Below, in pieces: positions 54,783-64,000 of a stretch of DNA of 64,000 nucleotides. Source of the DNA: Ursus arctos (Eukaryota; Chordata; Mammalia; Carnivora; Ursidae); NCBI RefSeq assembly GCF_023065955.2, contig NW_026623100.1, positions 8,406,501 to 8,470,500 of the forward strand, read 5' to 3'. How positions within the stretch are numbered: position 1 is the first letter of the stretch; every line of letters begins with the position of its first letter. The notes under the pieces were generated by a model. That model did no database searches, was not told the origin of the DNA, and worked only from the letters and a program-made list of their open reading frames with translations. Position numbers and translations under genes: made by a program.

Positions 54783-57184
54783 AAAAGAAACTTAAAAAAA
54801 ATAAAACAAAATTTTCATAGACTATTGGCCTTAGTGTAATTATTGTCAGTTAATAAATAGGATGATCCTTTTGCTGAAATTGTGGCATGGCCTTTTAAGA
54901 ATAGATTCATTCATTTACTGTGTATACAGTTAACTTCATTCATTCTGTTAACAGCTGTTTACTGAGTGCCAAGTACTGGCAAGGCTTAGAGCTGTGTTTG
55001 AAGAAGGGGCCAGAATTGGGGTGGAGGGAAATGACAAAAATGTAGAAGCCCCTTGTGTTATAGAAGATGTGGTGCATTTTGCATTTGCAGAGCATGGTAA
55101 GTAGTTCTTAATAATAAATGTTCGATGATGTTTAATGCTATACTCAAATGATCCAGAAATGTGAATTTGAATTACTTATTTTGGTGCTGTAGGAAGACAG
55201 AAATGGCACCTCACAGGCACACTTAGAAGGTGGGATTAACTAAGGTGGTTCCCAGAAAGATTGAGTTTTGAAGGACGCGTTGATGCAGAAGGTGTCTCTG
55301 GGTGTGTGTGGTGTGTGGAAGGGGGGGTCGGGCTATAGGACATCTTGGTGGTGGGAATAGCATTGCAAAAGGCTGAAGCCCTGAGATAAAGTAATGCATT
55401 TAGGAACCCTGTAGAGTTGTATATTCAACAAATATAAAATATTTTTGAGCAAGTCAAATTATCTAAAACATAATTTAAATTTCCAAGAAAAGAATTACGT
55501 TTGTTTTTGTGTTCTCCTGACACTCCCAGCCAACCATAAAAACAATTCTGTTTTGCATAGTAGCTTCAAATTTTGGAGACATTTGCATTCATATTGGGTG
55601 TACTGTTTCTATTAATATTATCCTTATTGAGGCATTTCAGCTATAATACTTGAAGATAAGCCAATTTTTTCAGATGCATACAGAAACTCTTCTGTGGGTC
55701 ACCACTGCATGATACTTGGCTACAAAAGCTAATAAATAAGAACAGGTAGTACTCGTCTAGTGAGGGAGAGAGACCTATAAAGAAATTCTAGTAGATGTTT
55801 TATACACCTACTAGAGCTGTATCTAGGAGGATCTGATGCATTGCAGGCCCAAAGGGGTGGGTGGTGCTTGAGTTGAGCTTGTGCTGAATCTTGAAGATTT
55901 GACTAAGAATTTTCCAGGTTGGGGGTTAGAAGGTGGAGAGGGTATAGAAGTTATGAGAAAGAAAGAAAACCTGAAATTTAATGGGATCTTTTGCTGGGAC
56001 TCTAAAATGTATTTCTTGCTGCCTGAATCAGTTTTCTAGAGCAGAAATCTAATCCACCATTCAAGTATTTCAGTAGTTCCCACCCCCCTCAAAAGAATGT
56101 TGAAATCTATATAGTTTCCTTTGGGAGGAGAGAAATGGTACACTGGACTCACATGTAACCTCTAAAATTTTGAACCTACTGACCATGACAAGCTTTCTTT
56201 CTTTTTTGTTTTTGAGCAAGTGGTAAGAGGAACACAGACATTTGAAAGGAAACAGAAATATATGCAATTTTATTTCTGGCACAGAGGAGTTTTGTATTAT
56301 GGACGGTTTGGCTTGCTAAAGAGTACTGTATTTGGTATTTATTATCTGACAAGTAGGTTTATGATCATGTACTCTGTACACAGACTTGTGCTAAGTAAGA
56401 CAAAAATAAACTTGGAGTTTTCCAGTCTAATGGTAATACACCTCTTACCTCTTCTTTGGGGGAGCGAGAGGGATTGCACAAGATGACCGTTTTTACACAA
56501 GCATGACTGGTGGCAGTATTAAGGGTATGGAAATTATGAGAAAGAAAGAAAACCTGAAACGTAATGGGATTCTTCTGCTGGGGTAGGAAAAATCCTAAGA
56601 ACTTTCTCTCCTCTCCTAAGTCTTTGAGTGTCTGTGTGTCCCATGAAGAAACTCAGCTCTTTAGTTGGGAAATCAGCTGTGATTTGCTCTCCTGTGTCCC
56701 TAAGGCTCTCTGGGATTGGCCTGGGGACGTGGTAGTGCATGAGGAGGTAAGGGCAGGGCCAAACGAGGTGCCTGTCCCTGGTATCCCTCCGGTCATGCAC
56801 ACAGTGACCGCAAGCTAGTGCGTTTTTATTCAGCTGCCCTACCTCCGGTTCATCCCAAAAAATGGTCCGGAAAAGCAAATCATGGTATAGGATGAGTCTT
56901 CATTCTGAGTTTTGTTAATTTAAAGTAGTTCCCAGAAGCAATCTTGCTGCTATAATTAGTATAGCAAATGGTTTAGCTGTCATCCTAGACACAGTATTTT
57001 TTTTTTTTCATGATTTCTTTTAACTCCGTGAACTGTTTTAGTTTCCTAGGTGAAAAATTTCAAGTTGATATTACAAGTGGTTTCAGTTCAGCGTATCCCT
57101 CTGATAATCACTGTGTCAGTAGCCCCTTCCTTTGAAAATTTTGGTGTTCAAGAACCCCAGTAATCTCAGTTCATCTTCCACCTT

Positions 57185-57290
57185 TTATTTACTCATTCAT
57201 TTATTCAGCAAATATTTATTAAACACTTTCTGTGTGCCAGGTTCTATGTGAGGCACTGGGGATAAGGAGATAAACAAGATACCTTTACAT
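57185..57290 (+). repeat. L2 3'-end remnant
   Basis: TCATTTATTCAGCAAATATT, TATTAAACACTTTCTGTGTG, CCAGGTTCTATGTGAGGCAC, TGGGGATAAGGAGATAAACA. Confidence 0.75.
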
Positions 57291-57294
57291 AGAC

Positions 57295-57735
57295 AGTAGT
57301 CACCCCCCTTATCCATGGTTCCAGTTACCCGCGGTCAACCTCGGTCTGGAAGTAGATGATCTTCCGTCTGACCTATGGTCACAAGATTAGTAGTAGCCTA
57401 ATGTTAGGTCATGATGTCTACATCATTGACCTCGCTTCATCTCATCACGTGGGCATTTTATCATCTCACATCATCACAAGAAGGGTGAGTGCAGTACAAA
57501 ATATTTTAAGAGAGGCCACATTCATATGACTTTTTTTTTTTTGCAGTATGTTGTTATAATTGTCCTATTTTATTATTAGTTGTTAATCTCTTACTGTACC
57601 TAATTTGTAAATTAAACTTTATCATAGGTGTGTATGGGGGAAAAATAGTATATATAGCATTCGTTGCTATCTGCAATTCCCGGCATTCACTGGAGGTCTT
57701 GGGTTGTATCCCTTGTGATAAGGGGGACAACTGTA
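57295..57735. mobile_element. Tigger-type DNA transposon (non-autonomous)
   Basis: Left end CAGTAGTCACCCCCCTTATC, then CAGTTACCCGCGGTCAACCT. Right end GTATCCCTTGTGATAAGGGG, GACAACTG. The ends invert each other (CAGT.GTC..CCCTTATC). No transposase frame. Confidence 0.8.
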
Positions 57736-57974
57736 TTTTAGTCACTAACCAAATTGGACCAATCACCATCCCAAGTATGTTTTTTATGATGATTTCACAG
57801 CCTAGAAAGCCTCCTTTGTTTGCTCGGCAAACTTCTCCTGTCCTTCCAGATGTACCTCAAGTGTACTTCCTAAGGAAAGAGTTCTCTCCCACCTCAGACA
57901 AAACTATCACTGCATTTCTGCAGCTCTTTGTATTCCGCTTTTTTATTAAATAAGCAATAGTCCAAAATAGAAAA

Positions 57975-58085
57975 ATTCTCATTCTCATTTTATAGCTGAA
58001 GAAATATTCTCAGAGAGGGTAGTTTCTCCAGACCCAGACAGTGGATGACAGATTTGAACCCAGTCTGCGTGGCTCTAAAGCCTGG
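57975..58085 (+). repeat. MIR SINE remnant
   Basis: TTTTATAGCTGAAGAAATAT, CAGACAGTGGATGACAGATT, TGAACCCAGTCTGCGTGGCT. Confidence 0.7.
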
Positions 58086-58847
58086 GACCCCACGAGGAGG
58101 CAGGGCAGAGATACTGTGTGGGAGCTGGGTCTTCAGGGCCTAGAACTGGCTTTTCCGGGTAGTATATGACATTCAGCAGTTCTCTTCAGATTTTTGAGCC
58201 CTCATCTGTAAAAGGGTAATTTGGCCTCTCTGCTTCAAGTGACGTGTGCATGTGAAAGTGCTCCGCAGTTGGTTTTCCCCAGTTAACACAAAGAAATTAT
58301 GTCAGTACCAGAAGTTTTGTGTAGCTGTGACCGTAGCAGGGAAACAGTTTTATTTTCTGTATAAAAACTGAGACAGGCGCATGGAGTTCATTAAACCGTT
58401 CTTTCTACTTTAGTGTGTGCTTGAAGTTTTCCACAGAAGGAGGTTTATGAGAAAAGGCTTTCAGCTTATAAGTGCCATGTAATTATAAGTGGTATAACTA
58501 TCATAATAATTGTTTCTGTGCTTATGTGTCTCAGCTTCTAGATGTTTGTTTTCCTGAAGGCAGGAAATGCCTTCCTCCTTCTCGTGTCTCCCCAGTGATG
58601 ACATGGCAGACTGTGTGAGTGGGGCGACAAGTACAGTTCTTGCTAAGTGATACTTACGGCCCAGGTCAAAGGATTGGCCTCCAGGGGGGAGCCACCTTAG
58701 AAGGGTGCTCTTCTGGTGTTTCAGTAACTAAATCCCAATGGCAGGGGCCACAGTTGGTTTGCTACAGATTAAGTTTCTCTCTGCAATAAAATTGTTATGA
58801 CGCAGTTTCAAAGTGATGCCAGAGAACATTCTTTGTGTGTATTTTTA
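58086..58847. other. RNF149 intron 1 segment, MIR-like trace
   Basis: TTTTTGAGCCCTCATCTGTA and AAAAGGGTAATTTGGCCTCT near 58190-58230 look like another MIR. Otherwise unassigned. Confidence 0.4.
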
Positions 58848-59034
58848 TTTTATTTATTTTTTAAAAGATTTTATTTATTAGAGAGCACAGCTGGGGGAGC
58901 AGCAGGCAGAGGGAGAAGGAGAAGCAGGCTCCCCCCTGAGCAGGAAGCCTGATGTGGGGTTCCACTCCAGGACCCCGGGATCATGACCTGAGCCGAAGGC
59001 AGACGCTTAACCGACTGAACAACCCAGGCGCCCC
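58848..59034 (-). mobile_element. CAN SINE with target duplication
   Basis: Reverse SINE ending CTGAACAACCCAGGCGCCCC. TTT(G/C)TGTG(T/C)ATTTTT repeats on both sides. Confidence 0.93.
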
Positions 59035-59624
59035 TTTCTGTGCATTTTTTAAATTAGTTTTTGAATAGGTGATACGCGCACATTGTACAGAATTTTTATT
59101 GTGTCCAACTCCTCTCCCTAGACGGAGTAAGGGTCCCTAGTCTCTGTCACCTTCCAGAGGCAGTCCAAATTGATGTGACATATAGATTTTCCATCCACAT
59201 AGTTTGACACGTTGCTTTTTTCCCCCTCCTGTCATCTTGGGTACTGTCCATACAAATGGAGTCACCCCTCAGTCTGTGTACACGTACTGTAGTTTATGTA
59301 ACCCTCTTCCTATGGATGGACGTTTAGATTGTAATAGCAGAAACTTAGAGAAAACAAATTTGACGACAGATATCTTTACGGGTAGCTCCTGTATACGTAT
59401 GAAAGTGTAACTTTGCAATTAAGTTCTTGGACATGGAATTGCTGAATCAAAGCGCTGTGCATTAAATTTCTTGGGAAAAATAAATAAATACAAGTTTTTT
59501 GATAGCCATTTCCCTCCATCGACGATAGTAATAATAAACTCCCCCCGCAGCATGCGAGAGTGCAGGTTTGTGCTCCCTCTCGCCGTAAGGGAGGATCAAA
59601 ACTATTTGATCTTTGCCGTCATAG

Positions 59625-60100
59625 AGGTATGGATGATCCCCAGCTTACTATGGTTTGACTTGCAATTTTTTTACTTTATGGTGGCACAAAAGCAGCATGC
59701 ATTCCGTGGAAACCATACTTCAAATTTTGAATTTGGATCTTTTCCTGGGCTAGCGATACGGCCTACAGTACTCTCTCATGATGCTGGGTTGTGGCAGCGG
59801 CCCTAGCTCCCAGTCCGCCGCATGATCACGAAGGTCAACAACCATTCGGTACCCAGATCACCATTTCATTTTTTACTTTCTATACTGTATTCAGCAAATT
59901 ACATGAAATAGTCAGCACTTCCCTGTAGGTACAGTGTTAGAGGATTTTGCCCAACCATACATAGGTTGTTGTAAGTGTTCTGAGCACGTTTGAGGTAGGC
60001 TAGGCTAAGCAGTGATGTTCCGTATTAAATGCATTTTCTACTTAGGATATTTTCAACTTAGGTTTTCAGGATGCATTGCGATGTAAGTTGAAGATCTTTT
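59625..60100. mobile_element. Tigger-like DNA transposon remnant
   Basis: ATGATCCCCAGCTTACTATG at the left. AGGTAGGCTAGGCTAAGCAG, AAATGCATTTTCTACTTAGG, ATATTTTCAACTTAGGTTTT and GCGATGTAAGTTGAAGATC at the right mirror the left end weakly. No transposase frame. Confidence 0.65.
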
Positions 60101-61101
60101 TAATGTTTTCATTTGTACCATGACTTTTCATGTGTTTAAAATCTATTTGTTGGGGAGTGACCACTGAGGCGTACAGGTTTTCTTTTTAGGGCTGTGAAAA
60201 TGTTATGGAATTAGATTGTGGTTATGGTTGCGCAGCCTTTGTGAATATACTAAAAACAGTGAATTGTATACTTTAAAAGGGTGAATTTTATGACATGTCA
60301 ATTCTATCTCACTAAAGCTGATGTGTAAAAAAAATATTTTGTCTTTTCTGTTGCTCTCTTACAGGAAATTGTTTTCTGTCTTTGTTATGTTACATGTATT
60401 TTCCCCCCTGTTGGCCATTTGCTCTTTTGATCTTGATTCCTCGATTTTACTCTTTTTTAGCCATGTGGAAAATTTTCATTTTTATATTTCTTCTCTTTTA
60501 TATATTTATATATTTAAATCTTTGATTTACTTGGAACTTATTTTGCCATAAATTGTGAGATAGGTATACAGCTTTTTTATTTTCCCTCAGATAATACCCA
60601 GTTATCCCCATACTATTTTTTTTATAATGATCCATTTTACCCCAGTGTTTTAAGATTACAGTTTTATCATGTACTAAGTTCTTTTTTGTATTTGGGCCTC
60701 ATTTCTGGACTTTCATTCTACCCCCTTACTCTCGTTGTCTTCCTTTGCTACTACCACACTGTTTCAATTACTTTAATTGTAAAGGTTAGTTCAGGTTTTA
60801 TGTTTAAAAAGTTTTCCTAATCATTTGTGATTATTTTTCCCCTAATGAACTTCAGAAACAGCATTTTTAAGGTTTTAAGAATTCTATTGGTATTTTATTT
60901 CTAATTTATAATTAGATTTATTAAATAGATTTATAGATTAATTTATAGATAGATTTATGTAAACTGATTTTACCTCTTCTTTCCTATTTTTTTGTATTTT
61001 GTCTGCTTATGCCTTTAGACTAACGTTAAATAATAGTGATCATAGTAGAAATTCTCGGATTGCCTCCCTGTGATTAATAAGCATGCTTTAGGTCGGCATT
61101 T
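60101..61101. other. RNF149 intron 1, AT-rich LINE-like segment
   Basis: Degraded antisense LINE-like sequence (TTGCCATAAATTGTGAGATA, CCCAGTTATCCCCATACTAT, CATTTCTGGACTTTCATTCT). No gene. Confidence 0.45.
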
Positions 61102-61278
61102 TAAGATTTTATTTATTTGAGAGAAAGAGTGAGAGGGCACATGGGAGGGAGGAGGGTGAGAGGGAGAAGCAGACTCCCTGCTGAGCGGGGATCCTGATGC
61201 AGGGCTCAGTCCCAGGACCCCAGGATCATGACCTGAGCCGAAGGCAGACGCTTAACCGACTTAGCCACCCAGGCACCT
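61102..61278 (-). mobile_element. CAN SINE
   Basis: Reverse SINE ending ACTTAGCCACCCAGGCACCT. TAGG(TC)GGCATT-like sequence on both sides. Confidence 0.92.
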
Positions 61279-61697
61279 CTAGGCATTATGTATTCATATT
61301 CATAAATGAAATTAGTCTGTATGGTTCTTTTGGTTTATTCCCATGTTTGGCTTTATTATCTGGAAATTTTTTAAAACTTTTTTAACTTTTTTAATCTCCT
61401 GTGGAACAGTTTCAGTACTTAAAGTTTTGGTGGTAGAATTCACCTATGGAATTGAATGGGGCTCTTACTTTTGGGGGGATAGTTATTAGAGACTTATTCT
61501 ACTTCTAATGTGGTCAGTCTGTTTTCTCTTTGGGGACCGGTTCTGGCAACTTATGTTTTCCTTGAAAATTAAACATTTTTTTAAAGTTTTGGATGTTACA
61601 TATGGACAAGCTGTAGTACTCTTTATATTTTTCTCTTACCTTTCTCTGTATCTCATTTTGTGTTCTTCATATTGACATTTTTTGTTCTTCCCTACAG

Positions 61698-61948
61698 GAA
61701 CAGGAAATATAGTAGTCATTATGGTTAGCTACCCAAAAGGAAGAGAAATTTTGGATCTGGTGCAGAAAGGCATTGCAGTCAAAATGACCATAGGGGTTGG
61801 CACCCGTCACGTACAGGAGTTTATCAGTGGTCAGTCTGTGGTATTTGTGGCCATCGCCTTCATCACCATGATGATTATCTCATTAGCCTGGCTGATATTC
61901 TACTATATACAGCGTTTCCTATATACTGGCTCACAGTTTGGAAGTCAG
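61698..61948 (+). CDS. RNF149: RNF149 coding exon 2 (end of PA domain, transmembrane helix)
   Basis: Acceptor TTCTTCCCTACAG and donor GGAAGTCAG|GTAATA. The first two bases complete the Gly codon from exon 1, and the exon ends in phase 0 (251 bp; 84 codons with the borrowed base). It encodes TGNIVVIMVSYPKGREILDL, VQKGIAVKMTIGVGTRHVQE and FISGQS, then the single transmembrane segment VVFVAIAFITMMIISLAWLI, followed by FYYIQRFLYTGSQFGSQ. The exon places the protein in the membrane with the PA domain luminal/extracellular and the (downstream) RING cytosolic. The exon is intact and strongly conserved. Confidence 0.97.
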
Positions 61949-62731
61949 GTAATAATGGGTAATTCTTTTTAACTTTGCTTTTTAAAAGATAGTTCATAAA
62001 TATTCCTCATGTAACTTTTTTTAAAAATAATTTTTTAATTAGAGTATATTAAATTTTCTGTTCTGTGGGAAATTAAATACCTTTAAATGGGGTCACTTTT
62101 TGCATGTTTTGCTCCTGTGAATACCCTTTTTCCCCTTTTTGGGACATAAAGGAAGGATAAATAGGCCTGAGGTACAGGACCTGGTTCTGTGTTTAAAACA
62201 AGGAGAACCCTCAGCCTGAAGGCGAGGAGCAGAGTGGGAGCGGCTTCCTGGCTTCTCTTGTGGGGCAACTTTCAAAGCCATTGATCTGCAGAGACCCAGA
62301 GGCTTCCATAGACAGGCCTTTGAATTTCACACTTACCTGTTCTCTTGAAAAGCCACTCTTTCTGGCTTTGTAGGTGGTAGTCATTTCAGGTCATCTTGCA
62401 CCTGCTGCTCTTTCGTTTTAGGGACGGGCATTAGAGGATGAATCGGTGGGACCCCTTCACCCCCATCCTCAGCTTCCTACTCTCTTGCCAATATTTAAAC
62501 ATAAGAATTGGTTTCTTCTTCAGGCATGGAATTGAAAATAAATACTCTGATCAAACAGCTCTTAAGTTATATGTGGGTATTTTATACATTAAAATGTAAA
62601 TGGTAATTTTTGTCATTTTCATTGTAATCATTTAACTGTTTTTTAAATGAAATTTTTTCTGTACACTTATGTGAATTTTTTAAAATAGTGACTTAAAATT
62701 TTTAGTGATAATAGTATTTTTCCTACCTAAG
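61949..62731 (+). other. RNF149: RNF149 intron 2
   Basis: 783-bp GT-AG intron (GTAATAATG ... TTTTCCTACCTAAG). Small frames on the minus strand at 62083-62281 have no family resemblance. Confidence 0.9.
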
Positions 62732-62800
62732 AGCCATAGGAAAGAAGCTAAGAAAATCATTGGCCAGCTTCCACTTCATACTGTAAAGCATGGAGAAAAG
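62732..62800 (+). CDS. RNF149: RNF149 coding exon 3 (juxtamembrane linker)
   Basis: 69-bp, 23-codon phase-0 exon after acceptor CCTACCTAAG and before donor GAAAAG|GTAACA. It encodes SHRKEAKKIIGQLPLH then TVKHGEK, the cytosolic linker between the transmembrane helix and the RING domain in RNF149. It matches the mammalian protein with only a few substitutions. The RING-H2 exon that should follow is not in the window. Confidence 0.95.
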
Positions 62801-64000
62801 GTAACATTTTCATGGGGTTTGGTTTCTTTTAGACTAAAGTACGTATCTGTTTATATGTCTAACTAAAACTTTGCAGTCTGTTAAACTCATACATTGAACA
62901 TGTGGAGTTTGACTAGTTTGAGTTAGTAATAACTTGCATACATGTGTTCATTTTAGGGAAGGGTTGACAGAAATACTCAGTTGCACATTGAAGAGCCTCC
63001 TAATCCCGTGCCACCAGATAAGGTAGCCATTAGTTGCATACAGTTATTTTACTTTAAATGGATGAAATTGAACCTAAAATCCAGTTCCTGAGTCACACTA
63101 GAGCTACATTCAAATGGCCCTATTGGCTGGTTGCTACCATACTGGACAGGACTGACACGTCTGTCACCTAAGAAAGTTCTACCTGTCAGTCAGACCCAGG
63201 TGACTCTAAGGAAGGTAAAGAACTTCCAAGTTCCCTTAGACCATAGACCTTTGATTCTTCAAATTCATTTCTGTTAATTTTGAGGCGATAGGCTATGTGT
63301 CCATTCTCTCTGATTCCCTTAAATACAGGGAGGAAAAAACAGGGATTTGTAGAGAACGGGAGAAAAAAATGTACTTAAAACTCCCCCCCCTTTTTTTTTC
63401 TTTAAGATTTTATTTATTTGAAAGAGAGAGTGAGAAAGAACGTGAGAGGGGAGAGGGTCAGAGGGAGAAGCAGACTCCCTGCTGAGCTGGGAGCCCAATG
63501 CGGGACTCCATCCCGGGACTCCAGGATCATGGCCTGAGCTGAAGGCAGTTGCTTAACCAACTGAGCCACCCAGGCACCCCTTAAAACTATTTAAAAAAAA
63601 AAAAAAAAAAAAAAGAACATTTTGACATGGCCAACCAGGACATAAAAAGTCAAAATCATACCTCAGTTTTAAAGCATTTTGGGAATGGGGCAGGTCCTAG
63701 AGGATCAGTTATTTAAGAGGAAAACAGTTGCTAATGCAGTAGTAGGACTTTTTTTTAATGGTTTGTCTTCTCTGTCTTTAAGATGTTGATAAGTGTTGAC
63801 TTGTAAGTATAGGTTGGTTCTGTTGTTTTGATTTTCATTTCATCTCACCAGATCGTTGAGACTTCATCTGTTCTACCCTTCACTCCCCCTTTGAAAAAGA
63901 GAAAGAATAACTGTACTTATTTTATGTATCCCTTCTTTTGACCAACTTTAAAGCAGAAATAATACTCATTAAATTATAGACCTTTGATTTTTAAACTTTG
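62801..64000 (+). other. RNF149: RNF149 intron 3 (runs off the window)
   Basis: Starts GTAACATTTT. No cysteine/histidine-rich RING-H2 exon is readable before 64000, so the intron is at least 1.2 kb. It contains one reverse CAN SINE, a long A-run at 63593-63614, and a possible 66-bp in-frame cassette at 62957-63022. Confidence 0.75.
63382..63580 (-). mobile_element. CAN SINE with short target duplication
   Basis: Reverse SINE ending CTGAGCCACCCAGGCACCCC. CTTAAAACT repeats on both sides. Confidence 0.94.

Larger units (their letters stand above)
50721..61697 (+). other. RNF149: RNF149 intron 1
   Basis: GT-AG intron of 10,977 bp (GTGAGCC ... TTCTTCCCTACAG). Its first 200 bp belong to the CpG island. 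It carries five CAN SINEs, MIR and L2 remnants and three Tigger-like DNA transposons. No nested gene or clear snoRNA was found. The stretches 50930-52610 and 54783-57180 hold no named repeat apart from a possible L2-like trace near 54945-55010. Confidence 0.9.

Noticed and set aside
50721..61697. Box C/D snoRNA (SNORD89, known near human RNF149)
   Set aside because: No convincing paired C/D boxes were found. In human it lies toward the 3' end of the gene, which is outside this window.
62957..63022. RING-domain exon of RNF149
   Set aside because: The segment is in the right place and phase but contains no cysteines and no RING-H2 pattern, so it cannot be the RING exon. It is kept only as a possible cassette.

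Overview
The window is a stretch of mammalian nuclear genome from a carnivoran. About thirty tRNA-Lys-derived CAN SINEs (consensus start GGGGCGCCTGGGTGGCTCAG, long CT-rich 3' part, AATAAAATCTTT tail) lie on both strands, many with intact target-site duplications. A CAN SINE subtype with 'GGCACAGCGGTTAAGC ... GGCGTTATGGGATCGAGCCCC', plus short L1 3' ends ('GTATGGTGACTAACATAAT'), points to an arctoid, most likely a bear or close relative. The species call is an inference from repeat families; nothing here identifies the species directly.

Only two protein-coding genes are supported, both on the + strand and both partial. At the left edge are the last two coding exons of CREG2 (206-319 and 3068-3215), followed by a probable long 3' UTR that contains old repeats. 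At the right, RNF149 starts in a CpG island at about 49.8-50.9 kb: coding exon 1 at 50264-50720, an 11-kb intron 1, exon 2 at 61698-61948 and exon 3 at 62732-62800. The RING-finger exons must lie beyond 64000. The order CREG2 then RNF149, in the same orientation, matches the human 2q11.2 neighbourhood.

The ~42 kb between them (8.4-49.7 kb) has no supportable gene. It is a stack of transposons: L1 fragments of several ages (some inside one another, two with the inverted 5' segment typical of twin priming), CAN SINEs, MIR/L2 remnants, MaLR and other LTRs, a broken class-I ERV pol fragment at 23.0-23.6 kb, and hAT-Charlie and Tigger-type DNA transposons. Apart from the two genes, the long open reading frames examined look like chance frames in low-complexity or repeat DNA.

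The most unusual item is at 47125-47160: a copy of the first 36 nt of tRNA-Arg(TCT), ending exactly at the anticodon, followed by an A-run and flanked by a 9-bp target-site duplication. It looks like a retrotransposed 5' tRNA half (or 5' tRNA exon). Other points of interest are two twin-primed L1s, a 52-bp L1 insertion with a 15-bp duplication, a possible in-frame cassette exon in RNF149, a perfect 13-bp hairpin at 28.1 kb, and a 25-bp tandem duplication in the RNF149 promoter.
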